Source of the DNA: Selenomonadaceae bacterium
GTDB lineage: Bacteria > Bacillota > Negativicutes > Selenomonadales > Selenomonadaceae
NCBI GenBank assembly: GCA_017484235.1
Contig: JAFUTM010000009.1
Span: 1 to 13,836 of the forward strand
Direction of reading: 5' to 3'
Length of the DNA: 13,836 bases
This document shows, in pieces, positions 7,317 through 13,836 of this stretch. The notes under the pieces are model-generated. The model did not search any database. It had not been told where the DNA came from and saw only the letters and a program-made list of their open reading frames with translations. The first letter of the stretch is position 1. Each line of letters starts with the position of its first letter. Made by a program: the position numbers and the translations under genes.

Positions 7317-8636
7317 ATGCCATTAGTAATTTTAGCCATAGCAATTTTGGTGTTGTTTTTCTTAATTGTAAAAGTAAAACTCAACAGTTTTTTGTGTCTG
7401 CTGTTAGTGGCAGGCTTCGTCGCATTAGCTGAAGGTCTGCCGGTTGACCAAATTATACCAACGATTGAAAAAGGTCTGGGCGGCACACTTGGCGGACTTG
7501 CAATCGTCGTGTCGTTCGGCGCAATGCTCGGCAAACTCATGGCGGAATGCGGCGGTGCACAACGAATAGCCTCAACGCTTATAGATGTATTCGGTCGTAA
7601 AAATGTAAAATGGGCTGTATGTTTAACCGGCTTCGTTGTAGGTATCGCGTTGTTCTATGAAATCGGTTTTGTATTATTAATTCCACTTGTATTTACAATC
7701 GCCGCATCTGAAAAGATTCCACTGCTGGAAGTCGGTATTCCAATGGCCGCAGCACTTTCAGTAACTCACGGATTTTTGCCGCCGCATCCAGGTCCAACTG
7801 CTATTTCAGTTATCTATGGCGCAGATATAGGTATGACCTTAGTGTATGGCGCAATCATAGCCGTGCCAACTGCCATAGTCGCAGGTCCACTTTTTTATAA
7901 CACGACGAAAGATTTAAACCCTTCAATACCAGAAGGCCTATACAATCCAAAAGTATTTACAGAAGAAGAGATGCCTGGCTTTGGTGTAAGTATGTTTACG
8001 GCTCTCGTTCCAGTCGTTCTCATGGGTGCCTCAGCTATTGCCAAACTCGTGTTGGATCACGAATCAGGAGTTTTTAAAATACTGACATTTTTGGGCAGTC
8101 CAGATATGGCATTGACTATTGCCGTCACAGTCGCAATTTGGAATTTCGGATTAAGTCGTGGCAAGTCGATGGCTGAGATAATGAAAATTGTCGAAAGTGC
8201 AATTCTGACGGTTGCAATGATTTTGCTTATCGTTGGTGGTGGCGGTGCATTAAAACAGGTACTTATCGACAGCGGTGTCGGCAGTTATATTGGTGACTTA
8301 GTTGCCGGTTCTGATTTATCGCCACTGGTATTGACTTGGCTTGTAGCGGCAGTTATTCGTATTGCCTGCGGTAGTGCTACGGTTGCAGCCCTCACTGCTG
8401 CCGGTATTGCCGCTCCCGTTATTGCGGTCACCAACGTAAGCCCTGAACTTATGGTGCTCGCCACTGGTGCTGGAAGTTTAATTTTAAGTCCACCTAACGA
8501 TCCGGGTTTCTGGCTGTTTAAAGAATTTTTTGGACTCACTGTTAAAGAGACTGTCCGTACCTGGTGCGCCCTTGAAACTATAATTTCAGTTATGGGCTTA
8601 ATCGGCGTGCTGGCTATATCAGCATTTATAGGTTGA
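7317..8636 (+). CDS. gntP: Gluconate permease, GntP family
   Basis: A 439-residue multi-spanning inner-membrane symporter for gluconate or a related sugar acid. Long hydrophobic stretches run through the whole protein, starting with PLVILAIAILVLFFLIV. The family hallmark THGFLPPHPGPTA is at about residues 150-161, and a second conserved region near the end reads TGAGSLILSPPNDPGFW. The length fits E. coli GntP (about 447). The start is ATG 7317, 8 bases after a strong AGGAGG (7303-7308); an upstream in-frame GTG at 7275 has no ribosome binding site and would place the candidate operator inside the gene. It follows gntK and gnd on the same strand but has its own -10 region, so it may be a separate transcription unit. 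Related GntP proteins carry idonate, fructuronate or glycerate; the neighbours favour gluconate. Confidence 0.92.
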   Translation: MPLVILAIAILVLFFLIVKVKLNSFLCLLLVAGFVALAEGLPVDQIIPTIEKGLGGTLGGLAIVVSFGAMLGKLMAECGGAQRIASTLIDVFGRKNVKWAVCLTGFVVGIALFYEIGFVLLIPLVFTIAASEKIPLLEVGIPMAAALSVTHGFLPPHPGPTAISVIYGADIGMTLVYGAIIAVPTAIVAGPLFYNTTKDLNPSIPEGLYNPKVFTEEEMPGFGVSMFTALVPVVLMGASAIAKLVLDHESGVFKILTFLGSPDMALTIAVTVAIWNFGLSRGKSMAEIMKIVESAILTVAMILLIVGGGGALKQVLIDSGVGSYIGDLVAGSDLSPLVLTWLVAAVIRIACGSATVAALTAAGIAAPVIAVTNVSPELMVLATGAGSLILSPPNDPGFWLFKEFFGLTVKETVRTWCALETIISVMGLIGVLAISAFIG

Positions 8637-8747
8637 AATCTTTGTATAAAATTTATAAATAATTCAAGTATTGTTTACATTTTATTTATATTTATCACTT
8701 ATACTATGCTCAAGGTATATCAGCAAAATAAAGTGGAGGGCATAAAT

Positions 8748-9194
8748 ATGAAGAAGAAAATCATATCACTGGCACTTGGAGCGATGATGGCAATTTCAGT
8801 TGGCTGCTTTGCTAAAATTCCAGCAGCACAAATTGCGCTCGGTGGAATTGAACCAGGCTTCACCATTGAACAAGTCAAGCAAGTCTGTGGCGAGCCAACC
8901 TATAATGGCGGCGATACGCTGGTATTTGGTGATCTTGTTGTTAAAGTCGACGACGACCGACCAGGTATCGTTGAAGAAGTTATAGTGCGCGGCGGCAACA
9001 TTGCAACACCGGCTGGCATTAAAGTCGGAATGAGTGAATCTGCTCTTAATGAGGCTTATGGTCGAGCTGACGATGTTGATCGTGATACAAATGATACCGA
9101 GTATACCTATAAGAGTGACGACGGCAAAAAGAAATTGGAGTTTAAAGTCGTAAACGGCGTCATTGTAAAAATTAAATGCGAATTAAGAGATTAA
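8748..9194 (+). CDS. Small exported protein with two BamE/SmpA-like modules
   Basis: 148 residues. MKKK is followed by a hydrophobic stretch to about residue 19 and a plausible signal peptidase I site after CFA (residue 22). The SVGC before it is a poor lipobox, so a lipoprotein anchor is possible but not favoured. The mature part holds two similar modules: GGIEPGFTIEQVKQVCGEPT (from about residue 30) and AGIKVGMSESALNEAYGRADD (from about 88), each followed by beta-rich sequence. The pattern G-hydrophobic-x-x-G-(M/F)-(T/S)...V/L...(C/Y)G is that of SmpA/BamE-like folds, which suggests a periplasmic or envelope role in a diderm cell; no specific function can be named. ATG 8748 is preferred because GGAGGG (8735-8740) lies 7 bases before it; an in-frame ATG at 8706 has no ribosome binding site and would bury the signal peptide. 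It is convergent with the regulator, 2 bases apart. Confidence 0.8.
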   Translation: MKKKIISLALGAMMAISVGCFAKIPAAQIALGGIEPGFTIEQVKQVCGEPTYNGGDTLVFGDLVVKVDDDRPGIVEEVIVRGGNIATPAGIKVGMSESALNEAYGRADDVDRDTNDTEYTYKSDDGKKKLEFKVVNGVIVKIKCELRD

Positions 9195-9196
9195 TA

Positions 9197-10048
9197 TTAT
9201 AATTTTTTTCTGGCAATCGCTTCACGCATCTTTTTGATATTGTCCTTATAAATATCTGGTATCTTCATTGCAACTTTTGTATATAGAACATCAATAATCG
9301 CCATATGTACCAGACGTGAAGCGGTAGCCTCCGAACGATAATTAACTTCCCGACCCATACCATTAAGTACCACATCAGCCATCATTGCAACTGGTGAACG
9401 TGCGTGACTGGTAATTGTGATTATAGAAGCGCCATTCGACTTTGCCAGCTTCAACGTCTCTAAAAGTTCAATGGTAGCTCCGGTATGCGATATGGCAAAC
9501 ACTACATCCTCACTCGTTAAAAATGCTGCAGCTGTCACTTGTTGATGAGAATCCGCGTAAGAGTGTACTCTCATTCCGAAGCGCAGAAACCTCGTCTCAA
9601 AATCTTGACAGACTGTGGCTGAATTTCCAAAACCGCAAACTAAAATTTGACGCGCAGAAAGCAGCATATCAACTGCTTTTTCCACAGCATCAAAATCTAA
9701 AATTCTAAGTGTATCCTGCAATCCGTCCGTAATAGTTTGAAATATTTTTGCGGCAATATCCTTACACGTATCATCTTTAGTTATATCCTGATAAGTCTTA
9801 TTGGCTAAACCGAGATAGCACATGTCGGCAGCCAATGAGACTTTTAAACTTTGCAAACCACTAAAGCCGAGTTTCTTGCAAAATCTTGAAACGGTAATTT
9901 CAGAACTGTTCGTCTCTCTTGCAATATCTGAAATCGTCTGCTTCATCAGCGTATCAATATTATCAGAAATGTAATCGGCAATCTGCTTTTCTGAACGTGT
10001 CAGCTCAGGATAAGCATTGCGAAGAATGGGTAATTTGTTTGTTGACAT
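9197..10048 (-). CDS. MurR/RpiR-family transcriptional regulator (HTH-SIS)
   Basis: A cytoplasmic DNA-binding regulator of 283 residues from ATG 10048. The N-terminal HTH_6 domain (about 1-75) contains LTRSEKQIADYI and a helix-turn-helix around TISDIARETNSSEITVSRFCKKLGF. The C-terminal SIS domain (about 120-260), which binds sugar phosphates in this family, shows LVCGFGNSATVCQDFETRFLRFG and the phosphosugar-type loop FAISHTGATIELL. The start is uncertain: a TTG at 10057 is also in frame, and the GGAAGTGAT upstream is rather close to TTG and rather far from ATG. A perfect TATAAT with an extended -10 TGG lies on the minus strand at 10087-10095. Next to gntK-gnd-gntP it most likely senses a phosphorylated intermediate such as 6-phosphogluconate; it could instead control the divergent aldehyde dehydrogenase locus. 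Confidence 0.88.
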   Translation of the reverse strand: MSTNKLPILRNAYPELTRSEKQIADYISDNIDTLMKQTISDIARETNSSEITVSRFCKKLGFSGLQSLKVSLAADMCYLGLANKTYQDITKDDTCKDIAAKIFQTITDGLQDTLRILDFDAVEKAVDMLLSARQILVCGFGNSATVCQDFETRFLRFGMRVHSYADSHQQVTAAAFLTSEDVVFAISHTGATIELLETLKLAKSNGASIITITSHARSPVAMMADVVLNGMGREVNYRSEATASRLVHMAIIDVLYTKVAMKIPDIYKDNIKKMREAIARKKL

Positions 10049-10086
10049 ATAATTCAATCACTTCCATATTAAGTTTTAGTGATTCA

Positions 10087-10095
10087 ATTATACCA
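10087..10095 (-). promoter_or_regulatory. Extended -10 promoter of the RpiR-type regulator gene
   Basis: On the minus strand the bases read TGG TATAAT, a perfect -10 with the extended TGn element, about 39 bases before the chosen ATG. No good -35 is seen, which extended -10 promoters tolerate. TTTTAGT (10074-10080) lies near the transcript start and matches the half-site of the palindrome CTAAAATATTTTAG further upstream. Confidence 0.5.
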
Positions 10096-10128
10096 GATTT
10101 TATTTATTTATTCACTATGCAGATTGTA

Positions 10129-10142
10129 CTAAAATATTTTAG
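10129..10142. promoter_or_regulatory. Perfect 14-bp palindrome, candidate operator
   Basis: CTAAAATATTTTAG is a perfect palindrome between the divergent regulator and dehydrogenase-locus promoters. It lies about 35 bases upstream of the regulator's -10 element, and its half-site recurs as TTTTAG at 10074-10079. An autoregulatory operator is plausible. AT-only palindromes arise easily by chance in DNA this rich in A and T. Confidence 0.3.
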
Positions 10143-10166
10143 ATTGCAAGTTTATAAAAAATTTAC

Positions 10167-10225
10167 TTGGCACAATCGGACTCCAATAAGTTATAATTAA
10201 ATCAAACGATTATTTTGTAATCGTT
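10167..10225 (+). promoter_or_regulatory. Promoter and operator-like inverted repeat of the dehydrogenase/endonuclease locus
   Basis: TTGGCA (10167-10172) and TATAAT (10192-10197) form a promoter with a long 19-base spacer. Just downstream, where transcription would begin, lies a perfect 8-bp inverted repeat AACGATTA (10205-10212) / TAATCGTT (10218-10225) with a 5-base centre. The position fits a repressor operator of the original dehydrogenase gene. The half-sites contain C and G inside AT-rich DNA, which makes a chance match less likely than for the palindrome at 10129. Confidence 0.45.
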
Positions 10226-10251
10226 AAATAAATAAATTGGAGGATAGAATT

Positions 10252-11187
10252 ATGACCGCAGTTAAAAAAATTTGGCAGGACAACTATCAACTTTTCATCG
10301 ACGGCAAGTGGCGCGATGGCGAAGGTGCCAAATTTTGCGGATTTATATATAGCTTTACTAATAAAATTAATGGTAAAATTTACGTTGGAAAAACAATTCA
10401 ATCTCTCAAAAGACGTATGAAATCTCACGAACGTGCTAATTCATTAATTGGAAATGCTATTCGCAAATATGGCTGGGACAATTTCGAAATTAAAGTTATT
10501 GAACCTTGTGAAAAAATTGAACAACTTAATGAACGAGAAAAACATTTTATTAAACAACTCAATTGTAAATATCCAAATGGGTACAATATTACTAATGGTG
10601 GTGATGGTGGAGCAACAACTATAGGGCGTCACCATTCTGTAGCGACTAAGCAAAAAATGTCTATTTCGCGAAAAAAATACTTTGCTGAACATCCGGAAGC
10701 TAAAATATATCTTTCTAAAGTCAATAAGGGCAAAAAGCCTTCTGCGCTGGCTATTAAAAGAATTATTGAGGTTAATACAGGACGAAAGTACACTGATTTA
10801 GTTAAAACAAATATGTCTATTGGACAAAAAAATCGATATAACAAACCCGGTGCACGTGAAGCGAAATCTATTGAGCAACGGCGGCGATATGAAAATCCTA
10901 TTGAACGCGAGAAAGCTGCAGCACGAAACAGAGGTCGTAAACAAACACCTGAATCTAAAATCAAGACTGCAGCAGCAAAAATAAAAAATATTGTCTTTCC
11001 AAACTTTGAAGAAGAGCTTAAACGTCAAAAAATTACTCGACGCGGATTAGCTAAAATTTTAGGAGTTTCACATACATCAATTATTGAAAAACTTAATGGC
11101 AAGCGCGAAATGGATTTGGAAACTGCTATTAAAATTTATAAAATGTTACAAATAGATATTTCTTTGGAAAAGTTGTTTAATTTTTAA
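10252..11187 (+). CDS. GIY-YIG homing-type endonuclease fused to an aldehyde dehydrogenase N-terminus
   Basis: 311 residues. Residues 1-27/28 (MTAVKKIWQDNYQLFIDGKW...EGAKF) are the N-terminal strand of an NAD-dependent aldehyde dehydrogenase. From residue 30 a GIY-YIG nuclease begins: GFIYSF...NGKIYVGKT, the arginine in KRRMKSH, the catalytic glutamate in LNEREKHFI, and the conserved asparagine in YNITNGGDGG. Next come several NUMOD3-like DNA-binding repeats (GRHHSVATKQKMS, NKGKKPSALAIKR, GRKQTPESKIK), then a Cro/C1-type helix-turn-helix at about 255-300 (RGLAKILGVSHTSIIEKLNG). This layout is typical of mobile site-specific endonucleases. The start ATG 10252, 8 bases after GGAGG (10239-10243), is the dehydrogenase start, so the nuclease borrows its promoter and ribosome binding site. 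The nuclease part is AT-rich (18 of 60 G/C at 10441-10500). It ends one base before dehydrogenase sequence resumes. Confidence 0.88.
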   Translation: MTAVKKIWQDNYQLFIDGKWRDGEGAKFCGFIYSFTNKINGKIYVGKTIQSLKRRMKSHERANSLIGNAIRKYGWDNFEIKVIEPCEKIEQLNEREKHFIKQLNCKYPNGYNITNGGDGGATTIGRHHSVATKQKMSISRKKYFAEHPEAKIYLSKVNKGKKPSALAIKRIIEVNTGRKYTDLVKTNMSIGQKNRYNKPGAREAKSIEQRRRYENPIEREKAAARNRGRKQTPESKIKTAAAKIKNIVFPNFEEELKRQKITRRGLAKILGVSHTSIIEKLNGKREMDLETAIKIYKMLQIDISLEKLFNF

Positions 11188-11188
11188 A

Positions 11189-11665
11189 TGCCAAAAAATC
11201 CTCAAATACATTGAAATTGGAAAACAGGAGGGCGCTCGTGTTTTAACTGGCGGTGAAGCGGCGAAAGTAGAGGGCGGTGAAAATGGTGCCTTTATGCAGC
11301 CAACACTTTTGGTTGACGTAACAAATGATATGCGAGTTGCTCGTGAGGAAATTTTTGGACCGGTTGCCGTTGTAATTAAATTCCACGATGAAGAAGAAGT
11401 TATTAAAATGGCAAACGACAGCGAATATGGGCTTGGCGGCGCAGTTTGGACGAAGGATATTAACCGTGCGCTGCGAGTTGCCCGTGCTGTTGAGACTGGC
11501 CGTATGTGGGTTAATGCGTACAATGATCTGCCGGCTGGTTCACCTTTTGGCGGTTACAAAAAGTCCGGTATTGGACGCGAAACTCATAAATTGATTATGT
11601 CGGCTTATACCCAAAAGAAGAATATTTTCATTAATATGAGTGATAATCCGTCTGGATTGTATTAA
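11189..11665 (+). pseudogene. Aldehyde dehydrogenase, 3' remnant (interrupted by the endonuclease)
   Basis: In the frame ending at 11665 the sequence reads QKILKYIEIGKQEGARVLTGG, then QPTLLVDV, REEIFGPVAVVIKF, NDSEYGLGGAVWT, RMWVNAYNDLPAGSPFGGYKKSGIGRE, and a C-terminal tail; these are the last 155-160 residues of a roughly 490-500-residue NAD-dependent aldehyde dehydrogenase. The matching first 27-28 codons lie at 10252-10335, fused to the GIY-YIG nuclease. About 300 residues between them, including the catalytic cysteine and glutamate and most of the NAD-binding domain, are missing, so no active enzyme can be made. The remnant has no ribosome binding site of its own: the first in-frame ATG (11294) is unpreceded, and ATG 11188 is out of frame and stops quickly. 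Composition (28 of 60 G/C at 11401-11460) is clearly richer than the nuclease part. Confidence 0.85.
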
Positions 11666-11693
11666 AACTGTCATCAATTATAAAAAATTTTGT

Positions 11694-13028
11694 TTAACTC
11701 CGAATTGATATAGCGTTGGCGTGGGCGTCTAGTCCTTCTGCATTTGCAAGCCGTTTGATATCATCGGCAGCTTCAGTTAGTGCAGATTGAGTATATGAAA
11801 TTAAGCTCATTCTACGCAAAAAAGTTTCAACATTTAAAACGGAATAAAATTTTGCAGTGCCGCCAGTTGGAAGCACATGGTTTGGTCCTGCGAAGTAATC
11901 GCCGAGCGGTTCAGGTGAATAATGACCTAAAAATACCGCGCCGGCGTTTTTTATTTTTGGCAGGACATTAAACGGCTCCTTAACTAAAAGTTCGAGGTGT
12001 TCTGGTGCTGATATATTTGCAAATTCCACAGCCTCATCAATATTTTTTGCAACAATTATTAGACCATTGCGCTCAATCGAGGCAGAGGCTATCTCACGAC
12101 GAGGCAGTTTTTCTAATTGATGAGAGACTTCGGCGGCAACTTTATCAGCAAGATGAGTTTCAGTTGTAATAACGATACTGCAAGCCAGCGGATCGTGTTC
12201 AGCCTGACTCAACATATCAGCCGCTGTATAATTCGGATTGGCAGTCTCATCAGCAATAATCAAAATCTCACTTGGACCGGCTAACATATCAATATCACAA
12301 TGACCATAAACTTCTTTTTTAGCCAATGTAACAAAAATATTGCCTGGACCAGTAATTTTATTAACTCGCGGTATAGTCTCCGTACCAAATGCCATCGCCG
12401 CAATCGCCTGTGCACCGCCAATTTTATAAATTTTATCGACGCCGGCAAGTTTAGCGGCGGTCAAAACATATGGATTAATACCGCCATTCTTCGGTGGAAC
12501 TGCCATAATAATTTCACCAACACCTGCAACTTTTGCCGGTATCGCATTCATCAGCACACTGGACGGATATGCCGCCGTGCCGCCTGGTACGTATATTCCA
12601 ACGCGCTCAAGCGGAACGATTGTCTGACCTAAAATGGAACCGTGATTTCTATAAGTTATCCAAGATTTAGGCAGCTGTTCCTGATGAAATCTTTTGATAT
12701 TTTCAGCTGCACGTTTAAGAGATTCAACGATTTTAGAATCCACCAATTTTTCAGCTTCGTCAAATTCAGCTTGCGTTACAAGTAATCCATTCGGATTTAA
12801 ATCAACGCCGTCAATCATCTTAGTATATTTAACTACAGCCGCATTGCCGTCATATCGAACTTCATTGACGATTTTGCGTACAATTTCAACTGCCGTTAAG
12901 TCTGCGCCAAAGATTTTTTTGTTTGCTTCACGAATTTTAGGTGACAGCTCCACTTCATCAAAAGATTTTTTAGTCAGCAACTGTTTAATTTCATCATATG
13001 ATACATCAGTAGAATTTATTATTTTCAC
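11694..13028 (-). CDS. hisD: Histidinol dehydrogenase
   Basis: Catalyses the last two steps of histidine synthesis, L-histidinol to L-histidine with two NAD reduced. At 444 residues it has normal family length. Visible motifs are VGIYVPGGTAAYPSSVLM, IGGAQAIAAMAFGTETIP and TGPGN, DMLAGPSEILIIAD, the zinc ligands Gln and His in SQAEHDP, the catalytic Glu-His pair in APEHLELL, the zinc Asp in PLGDYFAGPNHVLPT, and the zinc His in LDAHANAI. All expected catalytic and zinc ligands are present. I prefer GTG 13028, 6 bases after GGGTG; an in-frame GTG at 13037 would add three residues and sit 4 bases after the larE stop. Either way it is probably translationally coupled to larE. No other his gene is in the window, so it stands apart from a his operon here. 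It is convergent with the dehydrogenase remnant. Confidence 0.92.
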   Translation of the reverse strand: MKIINSTDVSYDEIKQLLTKKSFDEVELSPKIREANKKIFGADLTAVEIVRKIVNEVRYDGNAAVVKYTKMIDGVDLNPNGLLVTQAEFDEAEKLVDSKIVESLKRAAENIKRFHQEQLPKSWITYRNHGSILGQTIVPLERVGIYVPGGTAAYPSSVLMNAIPAKVAGVGEIIMAVPPKNGGINPYVLTAAKLAGVDKIYKIGGAQAIAAMAFGTETIPRVNKITGPGNIFVTLAKKEVYGHCDIDMLAGPSEILIIADETANPNYTAADMLSQAEHDPLACSIVITTETHLADKVAAEVSHQLEKLPRREIASASIERNGLIIVAKNIDEAVEFANISAPEHLELLVKEPFNVLPKIKNAGAVFLGHYSPEPLGDYFAGPNHVLPTGGTAKFYSVLNVETFLRRMSLISYTQSALTEAADDIKRLANAEGLDAHANAISIRS

Positions 13029-13041
13029 AATTAACACCCAT

Positions 13042-13836
13042 TCAATTTAAATTTTTATTAACAATAGTTTCGTTCATACTGCCAGTTCTATAGCCCTGTA
13101 AATCCAGTGCAACATATTGGAAGCCGTATTCTTTAAATTTATCTACGACTTCACCGCGCATTTCCGCCGTCATAATCTTTTCAAACTCATCAGGCAGTAT
13201 TTCAATACGAGCAATTTTATCGTGTATACGGACGCGAAATTGTTTAAAGCCCTTATCAAGTAAAAGCTGTTCGGCTTTATCAACCATTGCTAATTTCTTC
13301 TCATCAATAGTTTCACCATATACAAATCTCGAAGCAAGGCACGCGAACGAAGGTTTATCCCAAGTTGGTAAATTTAGTTCTTTAGATAAATCGCGAATTT
13401 CTTGTTTATAAAGTTCAGCGTAGCGTAATGGACTTTTAATGTCAAGTTCGGCAATCGCCTTCAATCCAGGACGATAGTCACCATTATCGTCCATATTTGA
13501 ACCTTCAACGACATATTTAATATCGTGCTTTTTGGCAATACTTTTGATTTTGGTAAATAAAGCACGCTTGCATAGGTAGCAACGATTAGTCGGATTGCGT
13601 TTGAAGCCTTTAATTGACAGCTCCTCAACGACAAAAATAGCCTGACGTATATGTTCGTTTCTACAGAATGTAGTCGCCTCTTTAAGTTCTCGTTTTGGAT
13701 ATAAGTTAGACGAAGCTGTTATGGCAATCGCATTATTGCCAAGTACATCGTGGGCTGTTTTCAATAAAAAAGTCGAATCGACACCGCTTGAAAATGCTAC
13801 TGCCACGCTTCCAAGTTCGCGTAGATAGGACTTTAA
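13042..13836 (-). CDS. larE: LarE-type ATP-dependent sacrificial sulfur transferase (5' partial)
   Basis: LarE adenylates and thiolates the pyridinium dicarboxylate precursor of the nickel-pincer cofactor of lactate racemase-type enzymes, giving up a cysteine sulfur in the well-studied form. The frame runs to the window edge (LKSYLRELGSVAVAFSSGVDST), so the start lies outside; GTG 13806 is internal. 264 residues are seen. The PP-loop ATP site reads SSGVDST instead of the usual SGGVDST. The C-terminal half has NPTNRCYLCKRALF, EGSNMDDNGDYRPG and KPSFACLASRFVYG; the cysteine in ACLASR matches the sacrificial cysteine position of LarE. It ends 4 to 13 bases before hisD, so the two form an operon. 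No larB, larC or larA is visible, but they could lie upstream. A general PP-loop sulfur transferase is the fallback reading. Confidence 0.85.
   Translation of the reverse strand, partial: LKSYLRELGSVAVAFSSGVDSTFLLKTAHDVLGNNAIAITASSNLYPKRELKEATTFCRNEHIRQAIFVVEELSIKGFKRNPTNRCYLCKRALFTKIKSIAKKHDIKYVVEGSNMDDNGDYRPGLKAIAELDIKSPLRYAELYKQEIRDLSKELNLPTWDKPSFACLASRFVYGETIDEKKLAMVDKAEQLLLDKGFKQFRVRIHDKIARIEILPDEFEKIMTAEMRGEVVDKFKEYGFQYVALDLQGYRTGSMNETIVNKNLN

Noticed and set aside
8706..8708. Upstream ATG as the start of the small exported protein
   Set aside because: No ribosome binding site, and it would add 14 residues before a normal MKKK signal peptide that has its own GGAGGG.
10167..10185. Sigma-54 promoter (TTGGCAC before the dehydrogenase locus)
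   Set aside because: The TGGCAC -24 element is present, but no TTGC follows at the required -12 position.
10336..11187. Group I intron or intein carrying the GIY-YIG gene
   Set aside because: The nuclease reading frame starts within two residues of the left junction and stops one base before the right junction, leaving no room for intron core RNA or splicing domains. About 300 codons of the host gene are also missing, so splicing could not restore it.
13804..13806. GTG at 13806 as the larE start
   Set aside because: The frame runs on to the window edge with typical LarE sequence (LKSYLRELGS) before the PP-loop.
1..13836. CRISPR arrays, tRNA or rRNA genes
   Set aside because: No regularly spaced repeats and no cloverleaf or rRNA-like sequence were recognised by eye on either strand.

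Overview
The window reads as chromosomal DNA of an AT-rich anaerobic bacterium, most likely a diderm Firmicute of the Negativicutes/Selenomonadales type. The reasons are flagellin modules of the Selenomonas-like kind (KINSAADDAS..., NGKPLIDG), a secreted BamE/SmpA-like protein, and a Bacillus-type gluconate pathway (gntK, a GntZ-like gnd, gntP). This placement is inferred from recalled family resemblance; no search was run.

Layout. (a) 1-2372, + strand: the 3' part of a very long flagellin-like gene. It holds the end of one flagellin module, joined in frame to a second flagellin module whose variable region is a complete von Willebrand factor A (vWA) domain. The variable region of the first module resembles the C-terminal part of flagellinolysin-type peptidase domains, and any catalytic motif would lie upstream of the window. 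A hairpin terminator follows. (b) 2441-3820, - strand: a ClC-family chloride transporter or channel with Ala in place of the gating glutamate. (c) 4021-8636, + strand: gluconate uptake and catabolism genes, gntK, gnd and gntP. A long hairpin-forming repeat separates gntK from gnd, and a GC-rich islet separates gnd from gntP. (d) 8748-9194, + strand: a small exported two-module protein, convergent with (e) 9197-10048, - strand: a MurR/RpiR-type regulator (HTH plus SIS) that is a plausible controller of the gluconate genes. (f) 10252-11665, + strand: an aldehyde dehydrogenase locus in which the middle of the gene is replaced by a GIY-YIG endonuclease with NUMOD3-like repeats and an HTH. The first 27-28 residues of the dehydrogenase are fused to the nuclease, and the last third of the dehydrogenase survives as a 3' remnant. 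(g) 11694-13836, - strand: larE (5' end beyond the window) and hisD, back to back.

How the genes work together. GntP imports gluconate, GntK phosphorylates it to 6-phosphogluconate, and Gnd oxidises and decarboxylates that to ribulose 5-phosphate. The RpiR-type protein has a sugar-phosphate-sensing SIS domain that suits this pathway. LarE and HisD look translationally coupled, but their functional link is unclear.

The two parts most worth a second look are the multi-domain tandem flagellin and the endonuclease-for-dehydrogenase replacement. The flanks and coding frames are clean in both, so neither shows internal signs of sequencing error. A chimeric assembly cannot be excluded from the sequence alone.
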